A DNA stretch of 64,000 nt from Trichopria drosophilae. Its lineage: Eukaryota > Arthropoda > Insecta > Hymenoptera > Diapriidae. Numbering within the stretch: the first letter of the stretch is position 1; every line of letters starts with the position of its first letter. Location: contig CM059584.1 of NCBI GenBank assembly GCA_030407085.1, positions 144,884,001-144,948,000 of the forward strand, in the 5' to 3' direction. Positions 50,343-59,959 of the stretch are shown here, piece by piece. The notes beneath the pieces are model-generated. The model was not told where the DNA came from. It ran no database searches and was given only the letters and a program-made list of their open reading frames with translations. A program made the translations under genes and the position numbers.

Positions 50343-50398
50343 ATAACTCGTAAGAGTCCTCATAACCTGCAGTGTTTATGAGGACTCTTACGAGTTAT
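50343..50398. repeat. Perfect 23-bp inverted repeat with 10-bp loop
   Basis: ATAACTCGTAAGAGTCCTCATAA (given here as ataactcgtaagagt then cctcataa) at 50,343-50,365 is mirrored exactly at 50,376-50,398, with cctgcagtgt between. It is much less AT-rich than its surroundings and has no mismatches, so it is either young or maintained. It follows directly on a 61-codon open frame whose stop lies inside the left arm. No U-run follows to suggest a terminator. Confidence 0.7.
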
Positions 50399-50879
50399 AT
50401 TATGATTATGAATATTATTAATTACTATCAGTTTTTAATATTTACCCAGATAAAAATGTTTTATAAAGTTTTAATAAAATCTTTATACAACTTTTATAAA
50501 GAAAAATTTCTATAAAAACTTTATAAAAAAATTATAAAAACAACATTTGTATGCATTTTTCGTTTTGAAGAAAAAATATTTTATTTAGAATTACATTTTA
50601 ATAAATAAACGGTGTCTATCTATCATTTCAAGGAATATCGTTCCTGCATATGCCGCATAGGCGATTTATCTTTGAATAAAAGTCCAATAAAAGTTGACGA
50701 ACTAAGAATTTCACTAAAAATACGTGGAGCGAGGATTTTATAAGTTACTAGACGATAAGAAAATAAAGAAGTTACATTTTCACAATTAATTAAATTATGG
50801 GTGATTCAATAAGCAAATAAATTATCGTAATGAAGCTGAGATATTGAAATCATATCAAACGCCTGCATAATCGGGTTAT

Positions 50880-53260
50880 AATTGTGATAAAAAAACTCAT
50901 TGTATTATTGATATTACATGAGATACCTTAATAGTTTATGCTGAACCGATTCTAGTTGATTAAACAAACTCGGAGTATTAGACCAGATAAAAGAAGCATG
51001 TGTTAATACTAAAGTTATATATAGGTGTAAAATAGATGCAAGATTTCGAAAATTGTAACGGACTTTGTTCACAAATCCAATTAGTCTTAATGATCTAACA
51101 ATTATGTCATTAATGTTTTCTGAAAAATGCAGACAACGATTGAACATAACACCTAAATCAGATGCAGATTGCACACTATTCAAAAGGTTGCCATTTAATA
51201 AAAAGTCAACTTTACTAATAGATCTACGTCTTTAAAAAGTAAGCATATGAAATTTATCGTAATTAAAAGATAAACCAATGACCATTTAAATAGATTGTCA
51301 TTATCAGTTTGTAGCTTGGAGACATCCAATGGACAGGTAATTTTATAAAATATTTTGTCTTAAGCATAGATCAAATATCGAACCGACTGTATTCAGCTGG
51401 TAGGTCGTTAACAGAATAAACAAAATGGGCCCTAGGTCCTAACCTTGAGGAACTCCTAAAATTACCGGCACAAGAGTTGATGTTGTTACAGTCACTATCA
51501 CCAACTGAATCCGACCCTAAATAATATGATCTGAGTCATTGTAATAATGTCTTGTGTAAACCTAGGTTTCAAAGCTTCTGCAATAATAGATCATGGTTGA
51601 CCATATCGAACGCTTTCAAAAATAAAAATATCTAACGTCAACTTGATAATGTTGCTAAACAGGCATTTACAGCGGATATACCACTAATATAACCATGCTG
51701 CTCTGTAATAATAAGATTGAAAAACAATCTGAAAAGCGTTCAGCAATATAAGGGCATCGAAAATTGTTTAAAAGCTTAAAGCAGAAATAGGCCTATAAAT
51801 TGATATATCGTGCTTATCACCGGATTTATATATATACATACACCTGAGATAAACATAGGCACATTTCCATCTGTCACACACTACATGTCAAAGACTTATT
51901 AAACAAAAGCGGCAGAGAATTGCCTCACGACACCTCACATTTCTCCACCAAGAATGATGAAATTTAGTAGGGACCTGAATTATATTGTCATGTAGAGATT
52001 TTAATAACAATATTTTTTTTTTTTAACATACCAATTTTATTACAATCTGTCTTGTTGACATTCAGCAATATTTTTGTTATAGAAATTAATCGTGGAAGGT
52101 ACCCATCCAGTGATGCGCCCTTATACAGATATTCTTAATTATTATATTAAACTAACACTTATAATATCAATTTAAATAAAGTTAAGAAGTATTATGTTAC
52201 TGGGAGTAAAAGTTTAATATACACCAGAAGGATCTGTCTATTCTAGTGCGTAAGATCGAATGGAATTTTCTTCTTGAGTCTCCTGATTAGTCGTGGTTTC
52301 ATTATGTTGACTGTAAGAATGTTTGGGTGCTTCTTTAGTCTCTCACTGTAATTTTTGCTATATTCCTGGATTTCCTCTTTGACACTCAACACTTGTAGGT
52401 CGCGATGTATGACATCATTAGTTACAAACCATGGTGCATCAACTATCATTCTCACTTCTTTTGACTGGAAGCGTTGAAGTAAATAACAATATAAGTTCTT
52501 CTTCAGTGACACTAGTGACACAGTTGTGTTCTCCATATAACCAGCTGAGTCCCAAAAAAGGGAAAATTCGGTGAACCAGAGCATAACACAATTGTAGTTT
52601 TGGTGAGATAGACCTGTGTCCATAAATGGTTGATTATTTTTCCTACGAACTTGTGGAAGGTTGAAGTGTCCGCATACAATTATTTCATAATAAAGCATCT
52701 AAAAATATATCCTTTTATTGCTTCCATGACGTCCCAAAAATGTTCGATGCTTAACCCAGGTGGATGATAAAAAACTATAAGAATATAACTTCTGGGCATT
52801 GCATTTAGTTTCAGAAATAATGTCTTAGCTGATGGTTCAATCTGGATACGAGTGACTTTATGTCATTGCCTCAGAGCAGCTAGAACGTCCCACCACCAGC
52901 ATCACATAAGTCTTCAGTAGTTCTGTTACGACGTTATATGTTATAAATTGACAATCATTGTAACCAAACGCAGCTTCAGCCATGTAACGGTGCAGAGACA
53001 ATGTCAGACAGCACTAAAAGTAGAGACAAGTTCGATTTCAAATGATAAAATTTTGTTGTTTAATGACCGTACGTTTTGATAATAAATTAGATTTTTCACT
53101 TCGGAGAACAAGTATATTATGTCCACCAGAACTCAGCTTTTTAGTAATGATTTTGAAAGTGGGTTTACCTCTGACATATTTGATCACTTTAGAATTCTGA
53201 TCACATACAAATTTGAGTATTAAAGATTTTATTTTTTAAGAAAATAGTTTATAAACAACT
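50880..53260 (-). pseudogene. Decayed, mosaic LINE retrotransposon (APE endonuclease + RT)
   Basis: Read on the minus strand, 53.2-52.7 kb gives endonuclease-like pieces (LNNKILSFEI, then YHPPGLSIEHFW) and GHFNLPQV at about 52,660, the place of the GDFN motif. At about 52,240-52,440 lies a LINE C-terminal tail (DAPWFVTNDVIHRDLQV ... RRLKKKIPFDL). RT pieces then follow: EQHGYISGISAVNA, FDMVNHDLLL at about 51,600, and GVPQG then stop then DLGPILFILFVNDLP at about 51,440. Then comes the RT thumb region (SASDLGVMFNRCLHF, then HASFIWSNTPSLFNQLESVQ) at 51,183-50,914. Stops and frameshifts interrupt every domain. A C-terminal tail placed before the RT shows that at least two copies, or a rearranged one, are joined. 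Confidence 0.75.
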
Positions 53261-53872
53261 CAATTTTTTCAGATCAAAATAATAATATACTCCTCTTTAA
53301 ACCGTTGTTGCAGTCAGTGCTTTTCTAAAATTGGTAGTGGAATTTCCCATAAATGCAATCTTTGTAATAATAGAGTGGTTAAACAAAAATGAAATTCACT
53401 AATATTCAATTATTTTAGAGTGAAAAATATAGTAGAAAACAAAACTGTCGAGTTTATTCGACAATCATAGCAATTTTTTTTATTTAAGGCTGAAAATACT
53501 CCAAAAATTATGCAGAAATTAAATCTGAAGAGAACCGGGATCGGCGAGCATTTTTAAGTTGTCCAAGCTCGGTATGGACAGAGTTTTAAATGTGTCTCTT
53601 AGTAATATAACTATAAAGCATTAATTTTTTCGTAAAAGCTGTCACAAGAATATTGTAAATAAAAGGGGGAAAATTTTGAAAACATCGAAATCGAGCAACA
53701 TTGTAATTCAAATGCTCTCTGCGGCGATTAAAAGCTATAGAATTAATAAGGCCAGTCAATTTTATTTTACTATTAATATAAATTACTATAAATGTTTAAT
53801 TTGAACTTTTTAAAATCCATCCAATTTTTTACCTGCACTAGGACACGCACACGCAAGAAGACACATAGCTAC

Positions 53873-55046
53873 CCCAATCAGCACATGCACGTCCATTGGA
53901 CGTCCAATGTACGTACGCTATGTTCAGAACGCACTTCCACTGGACGTCCATATTGCACATTTGGGACGTCCATTGTACGTCCATAGTACGTCCAGAGGAG
54001 AGAGAGGTGTACATCCAATGGACGTCCAGGCGTGTACGTACTCTGGGTGGAATTTGGACGTACTATGGACGAAGTGTGACCATTAAATGGACGAAATAAG
54101 TGGTATATGGACGTTCAAAAGGCCTATGGCTGTGTACGGAATGTGGACTAAACATGGACGTGCCGTCGATAAAATATGGTCCAGTGGACGTCCACTGAAC
54201 GTCCATTATTATCCCACGGAATACGGAAAGTCCAAAATGTACACACACCGGACCAAGAGTGGACGTTCGATGGACCATAACGGACGAAATACGTAACATA
54301 TCAAGTCCATTCGACGTCCAATATACGTTCAGTATTCTATGGACTAATAACGTCCAAATTATTTTACGTTCAATATTGTAACATTCCGCACGAAATATGG
54401 CCGTTCAGTGGTCCGAAAATGGACTTTAAGCGAACAAAATATACGTAATATAATATATCCAACGTATGTCCACTTCTGCGCTACGGGCCTCCAACGATAC
54501 ACGCCAACAAATGCGACCGAAATTATCCAATTTCATTGATTTACTTAAAAACGTAAGGAGTACCGCGTGTAAAGGAGCCCTAAAAGACAAAGGAGTTATT
54601 CACACCAGCGCGTCGCGTCGTCGTGGCGGCCATCTTGTGCGCGCAGCGCCGCATCTTCTTGGAAAAATGGAGGTGCCGCGGACGTCCACTTATGTACGTA
54701 CACTGGACGTCCAAGTATGTATACGTACACTGGGCGTCCATTATTCGTCCATAAAAATGCAGGTCCGAATGGTCGAAAAATGGACGTACCGTGGACGTCC
54801 ACATAAGTATGTACACTGGACGTCCAAGTGTGTACGTACATAGGATATACGATATACGTCCATACATTTATGTACCTAATTTGGACGTAATATGGACGTC
54901 CGTTGGATGTTCAGAGATGGACGTACATATAACGTCCGGAGATGTGCCTACATTGGACGCCCATTTACGTCCTTTTTTTGTCCTGGACGTATGGACGTAA
55001 CATGGACGAAATATGTACGTCCACTGGACGTCCAGTGCTGACTGGG
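53873..55046. mobile_element. 1.17-kb element made of degenerate TGGACGTCCA palindromes
   Basis: Terminal inverted repeats: left CCCAATCAGCAC then CACGTCCATTGGACGTCC; right in reverse complement CCCAGTCAGCACTGGACGTC. Between them TGGACGTCCA occurs exactly at least seven times (for example 53,941, 54,019, 54,185, 54,704, 54,792, 54,817 and 55,025), with dozens of one- and two-base variants on both strands (tacgtccat, ggacgaaat, acgttcaa). Two 55-bp direct copies lie at 54,676-54,735 and 54,788-54,845. A palindrome-free, CpG-rich stretch (54,475-54,670) interrupts the array. Frames here are repeats read in several phases, not genes. Confidence 0.7.
54475..54670. other. Unique CpG-rich segment inside the TGGACGTCCA element
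   Basis: This part lacks the GGACGT motif and differs in composition (agcgcgtcgcgtcgtcgtgg and tggcggccatcttgtgcgcg). The GCGGCCATCTTG core resembles a YY1/Pho-type GCCAT site. It could be captured host promoter sequence or the original core of the element. Confidence 0.35.
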
Positions 55047-55059
55047 ACGCGCATGCGCG

Positions 55060-56530
55060 GATACGTTTTTCGATTTACAAACATAACTTTGTTAAAAAAT
55101 AAATGGTAAAGCCATTTTTTACTCTTTGTGACCCTAGAAATGCCATGCTATAAGATTCACTGATGCGTTATCAAAATAAAAATTTGATTTTTGTTAGGGT
55201 CGAATGTTAAAAGTTCTAGGGAATTCCTGAAATAAATTTATATTATACAGGAAAAAAAACATTCGTAAAAAAATTAATCCGAGGAATACTGGTAGGTACA
55301 GACAAACGCTCACATGTGGACACGCAAATATTTAAATTATGCACTCCTTTTTATGTAAGTAAAATAACTCAAATAATAATTTTTGCTTCATTGCTTTAGG
55401 TTAAATTTCTTAACATTTTTCAGGAAAAAACTACCAAAATCAATTTAAACAAAATTAAATGTACAAAAATATATTTTCTAAATCGTTACGAATGGATTTT
55501 TCAAAGAAAAAAAGTTTTTTTTTATCTCAGTAGAATTCAAAATAAGAATTTGTGTCCTCCCGGTTGTATCATTAGAGGTAGGGGAATTAAGATATTATCG
55601 TAGAGTTATAACCGGGGTCAAATTTTTAAATAGACCCAGTTGACCACAATTGATCCAGTTGCTAGGGTAAAAGACATCGAAAATGCATCGTGACTCGTGT
55701 GCGTATAATGCCAAATATTTTTTAGTCATTCTAATCAAATTATACACCTACCCATCCTACAATACAGAGAAGTAGAACATTGTATATCTATCGAGAGGAG
55801 GCGGAAGAAAATAGAAAGAGAATTAACGTTCTAAACTTAATGAACGAATAGCGACTTTGCATTTTGTATCTCCAAACCCTGTGGCTAGCATCATAATACC
55901 ACGAACATGACGTTAATTCGCAGGGCCCAAAATACAATTTGGCGCCCTAGGTAAAAAAATACTGATATTTTATAGTTGTTTTATTATTATATTGCAATTG
56001 AATAAAAAATAATTAAATAATTATCGTATTTATTACATTCCTTAATAAAAATTTCGGAAAAATAAATTTGGTAAACCCACAGATTAAGGAAATTCTTTCA
56101 CATAATTGCCGAACAATAGGTTAGAATGACTAGGACATTTTCACAATTTTGTTATTAAATCTTTTATTACTAATCTGCTTACCATTATTAGAGTTCAAGA
56201 TAATAGAGACTGCTTAATCTATTTAGCATTAAATAGAGTACAGAAAATCGCTGTAATACTAAGATTATGGGGGTGGAATGGTAGGAGTTGAAGGGTAGTT
56301 TAAAGATCGAGGTGGAAGGGAGAGGAGATTCATGATATTTTTCAACGAAAGTATACATCAGATGTTAAATGTCAACAGTGCTCTGTGTTTTTTAACTCCA
56401 AATTTACTGTTTTATATTTTTACAGTCGTGTCTTTGCTCAACTTACATCTAATTAAATGTGCGACAGCTCTACAAATCGGTTAAAGAAATGAAACTGTCA
56501 AAAACATATAAAAAAATAACTTTTATCACA
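55060..56530. other. AT-rich spacer without identified genes
   Basis: Only short chance frames are seen. A patch at about 55,920-55,955 (agggcccaaaatacaatttg, then gcgccctagg) resembles a decayed repeat. Confidence 0.35.
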
Positions 56531-56650
56531 TTCGGTGCCCAAGATGCTATTTTGCTTGGGTATTGCAGTAGCAAAATAGCACATTCTCTCCCTAGGAGGC
56601 AAAATAATTTTTTCTCAAAGCAAAATCGGCACGCTCTGTTGTCGTAGTAA
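56530..56650. repeat. GCAAAATAG hairpin repeat, copy 2
   Basis: The hairpin gctattttgcttgggtattg...gcaaaatagc (56,547-56,580) is followed by tctctccctaggaggcaaaa and agcaaaatcgg, repeating the modules at 33,780-33,935 in a similar order. Confidence 0.45.
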
Positions 56651-57636
56651 TAGTTCGTATATCCTCATTTCCTCCAATCATCGGTAAGTTACACAGGCCG
56701 ACAACTTTTAGAAGCAAAAACCAGAACATACTTTTCGGAAGGTATTAAAAGAGCAGGTACCTTTGAGGTGCTTCAACTTCAAGACAGATTTTTTTTTCAA
56801 AACGATCGTGACGGTATCTCAAAGTAATGTTTTTGCCCTTCAAAATCCGTTTTTAAACTTAGAAAAATCTTTATTGGTCACCGAGATATCGTCTGTTGAA
56901 GTTTCTGAGTTTGGGGAACTCGGCGATATTCAGAATCTGAGCAGAATCAGATAAAGCTTCAAAAATAGAAAGAAATTATCCACAAAGTCCTAAATGGTCT
57001 TCTGTCTTCAAGTTGCAGTACCTCAAATGTACCCGAAAACGTACTTTTTGCACATTTAGATTAAAATATCTCAAAAACCTGACGTACAAGGAGCTATTCT
57101 GTGTGAAAAGTATGTTGTGGTTCTTGGTTCTGCAATTTTCTTAAATTTTGTCGGCCTGTGTTTGTAACCCTGAGAGGGAATGACGTTTACTCACTAACAA
57201 TGTGCGAATTCGAAAATACTCCAATATCATCGATATATCAGAAGCATCATAATCTAAAGAGTTCGCAAACTACTCAATAATCAAGATGGAAGTAACTATT
57301 CTGCTATTAATTTCAGTCGTCAGCTATAAAGAAATGCAGTTTTGAGCACATAATTTGTTTTTCTGAATTGTCTTTATTGTCAGTATTAAGCAATTGTTGC
57401 CCTGATTTATACCTAAAATGATATTTAAACGTTCAATAGAAGTAACAGAAGAGTGAATTGAGTCAAAAATGGGCTTAATTTTTTTTCAGTAACCACATTT
57501 GCGTTTTTCCAACCTGCAATTCGCTCCAAATTGACCTACAATCCCACTCAAACGGTAGAGTGACAAAAATGGAGAGTATTAGCGTGGAAATCTCGTCAAG
57601 TGTTTCAAACTCCAACAGCACGTAGCTAAAGCATTT

Positions 57637-58158
57637 TTGGCGATACGGATTTTGAATATCGCGTTGGCGGGTCCATTTTCGAGCGACGGAAACTCGAGCA
57701 CCGCAACCGAGACTCCCGATACGTTTTGGCGCGAGTTTCTCGAAAAGAAGGAGGCGCCCGCCCGAAGCCTCATCTACTGTATACACCGCTGGGTTTCGCG
57801 CGATAAATTACTCCGAGTACTATATCGTGGATGATGTGTCAGATTTAATTCGGTACCCGCATAATTAGTGCTCCACAGCGGTTTCGCTCTGTTCGCAGCA
57901 CCTGCCACGAGAATCTCTCCAAGTTCCTCGTCCGCCCCTCGACGGGTCGTCTTCGACGGCTCCCGCTCCCGAAGCTCCCGTATCTCGCGGATAAATCCGA
58001 GAAAGACCCGCCGAAGAGCGATGGCCGACGACGGCTTTCAGCGCCAATTAAAATGTCCTCGCTAAACGAGCTGAGGAGCACGGGGGGTACGACCGCACAC
58101 TCTGAGGAATCGTACATGGTGTCAGAAAAGATAATAGTTTCGATAACATTTTCAAAAA
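57637..58158 (+). promoter_or_regulatory. CpG island with candidate first coding exon
   Basis: A marked GC-rich block (about 57,650-58,110) contains many CpGs. At its downstream edge ATG at 58,053 opens a 35-residue frame (MSSLNELRSTGGTTAHSEES, then YMVSEK...) that runs into CAAAAA/GTAAGTAG, a near-consensus splice donor at 58,159. This is the layout expected of an insect promoter plus first exon on the plus strand, with later exons beyond or hidden in the following AT-rich DNA. Frames on both strands across the island are composition-driven. I recognise no family from so few residues, and the island could drive a non-coding exon only. Confidence 0.35.
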
Positions 58159-58299
58159 GTAAGTAGATCCATGTACGGTGTCAGGTTGATGAAGATTTTG
58201 CCCAAAAGCTACTTGGTGAGGATGAGGAACAGTTTGGTTGTTCCCCAACTCAATAATTTACTTGAGACTACGGAAATAGTATATTACTCACCAAGGGAC

Positions 58300-59195
58300 G
58301 TAAAATAAACGGCTTCGCCTCGGGTAAAAATTACACGCAGTCTGAGGCATTCTTTTTTACTTCCCGAGGGAAGTATACGATTTTTCTTCATACAAGGGAG
58401 GATATGACGCACCTTTCCTCCCGCAAGCGGGAGGAAAGTTGCTGCTTTCCTCCCGGTATGAAGAAATAGTACTTAATAGGTCCTAGGTCGTAAAATTTTA
58501 CGGCCGAGGAGCGAACTAGTATTTTTCGATGCTAGTGCGTAAAATACGATTTTACGCACCGTTTTTAACATGCGATTAGATAGGCCGGTGCGTAAAATCG
58601 AATTCTTACGCACGCGTGTCGAACGATATTTTACGATATACTATGCGTAAAATTTGTGCGCCATTTTTTGTGGGTCAAATATGATGTTACGCACGTGTGA
58701 TAACCGCGGCGCACGAGTGCCCGGCACAGCCGGATAGCACGAGAGAGCCCCGGTCAGAAGTAGTGCGTAAAATCGTATTTTACGCACTAAAAACGGTGCG
58801 TAAAATCAAATTTTACGCATAGTATATCGAAATAGTATTTTATGCAACAAGGGCGCAATTATCGATCTTCGACGTGTGTGAAGTTTGTCGCTCGAGCGGA
58901 GCGAGGGTGACAATCACAATCGACGGAGATCGATATTTCGCCCATGTTCCATACGATATTTTTTAATATGACGTGCGTAGAGCGCAATTTTACGAACATG
59001 AAAATTTCGCCCAAGTGCGTAAAATCGTGTTTTACGCACGGAGTGTTAAAAACTATTTTTTGATACACTGTTCGCAAAGTAGGCACTTTACCGACTCCTT
59101 TTAGTCCGTAAAGTGGGGAGATCAGTCTGTAAAATCATACTTTAGGGACTAAAATGAGTCCGTAAAGTGTCTACTTTACGGACACGTGTATTAAA
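58300..59195. repeat. Palindrome cluster (GTGCGTAAAAT family and GC-rich hairpins)
   Basis: A dense run of perfect or near-perfect hairpins: tacttcccgagggaagta (58,360-58,377); a 12-bp-arm hairpin ctttcctcccgc/gcgggaggaaag with 2-nt loop (58,413-58,438); gtgcgtaaaatacgatttta, then cgcac (58,532-58,556); ggtgcgtaaaatcgaattct, then tacgcac; gtgcgtaaaatcgtatttta, then cgcac (about 58,762-58,786); ggtgcgtaaaatcaaatttt, then acgca; gtgcgtaaaatcgtgtttta, then cgcac (about 59,016-59,040); and tccgtaaagtgtctacttta, then cgga (59,159-59,182). The segment 58,526-58,640 aligns with the complement of 33,187-33,310. No coding sequence is present. Confidence 0.7.
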
Positions 59196-59408
59196 ACATT
59201 ATTTTGAAAATCAAAGCAGTAGTAACTATTTCGTTTCGCTATTTAGTCCAGTTGACAACTTTTGGTATTTAGATCTGTAGGATATCATTGTCTACATAGA
59301 CAAATAAATCTTAGTATTTGATGTCTCCATATACCCAAAGGTTAAAAAATTCCTTCTTGATACCCACCTTTTGCATAATGCTTTGAGCTCCAAAATATAA
59401 ACTGATTA

Positions 59409-59691
59409 CAAGTCGAACTGGTCGAACCCCTCAAATTTAGACTCTTCGCCAATTTAAACTCAATCAACCTCTCAAATTTAGACAGTCTATTCCGTGTTCC
59501 TTGTTCCGTTACCCCCTCCAATAGGTACTGCATGGCAGCTGAGCAGGCTGAGCAGAAACTGATAAACAAGCAAAGAGCCGCAAAAGTGGTGGACTGAGTT
59601 GTGTAGTGGGTGTTGAGATCAAGAGTATACATTTGAGAGGTCAAGTTGGGGAAGTGAAATCACCAGGGTCTAAATTTGAGGGGTTCGACTG
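59409..59691. mobile_element. MITE with CAGTCGAACCCC termini (pogo/mariner-like)
   Basis: The right end reads gtctaaatttgaggggttcg, then actg, followed by ta. The left end reads (ta)caagtcgaactggtcgaacccctcaaatttag (shown here as caagtcgaactg then gtcgaacccctcaaatttag). The inverted repeat GTCGAACCCCTCAAATTTAG is exact, with a short duplication at the left tip. TA borders both ends, as for Tc1/mariner/pogo insertions. The interior is non-coding; a second ctctcaaatttagac lies near the left end. Confidence 0.65.
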
Positions 59692-59721
59692 TATGGTATG
59701 TGCTAACACTTTCACTTTCAC

Positions 59722-59939
59722 TAGATCGCACCATGGTATAATATGAGAGGTATAGCAACTGGGTGGTTGCGCAGAGTCAACCAACCGGCATTTATCTGAA
59801 TTAGTCGGTCAAGGCAGGGTGGGAATATGTTATAATAGGAAAGGTAAAGAAGAAACCAATCAGCATTTATATAAATTGGTCTTCCCCTTCCCAAATTTGC
59901 GCTTGTCTTATTATACCATGGGTCGCACTAACTAATATA
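59722..59939. mobile_element. MITE with CCATGGTATAATA terminal inverted repeats
   Basis: Left CGCACCATGGTATAATATGA and right, in reverse complement, GCGACCCATGGTATAATAAG. Inside, caaccggcatttatctgaat and accaatcagcatttatataa are diverged direct copies, each flanked by a small inverted tag (ccgac/gtcgg, ccaat/attgg). No coding sequence is present. Confidence 0.6.
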
Positions 59940-59959
59940 AACATTTACTTTCTTCTATC

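Noticed and set aside
50168..50353. 61-codon frame ending inside the perfect hairpin
   Set aside because: Protein-like composition but no recognised motif, and its stop is formed by the hairpin arm; insufficient to call a gene.
53792..55000. Several 64-125 codon frames with repeated RPLDVHW-like peptides
   Set aside because: These are the TGGACGTCCA repeats translated in different phases and strands, not proteins.
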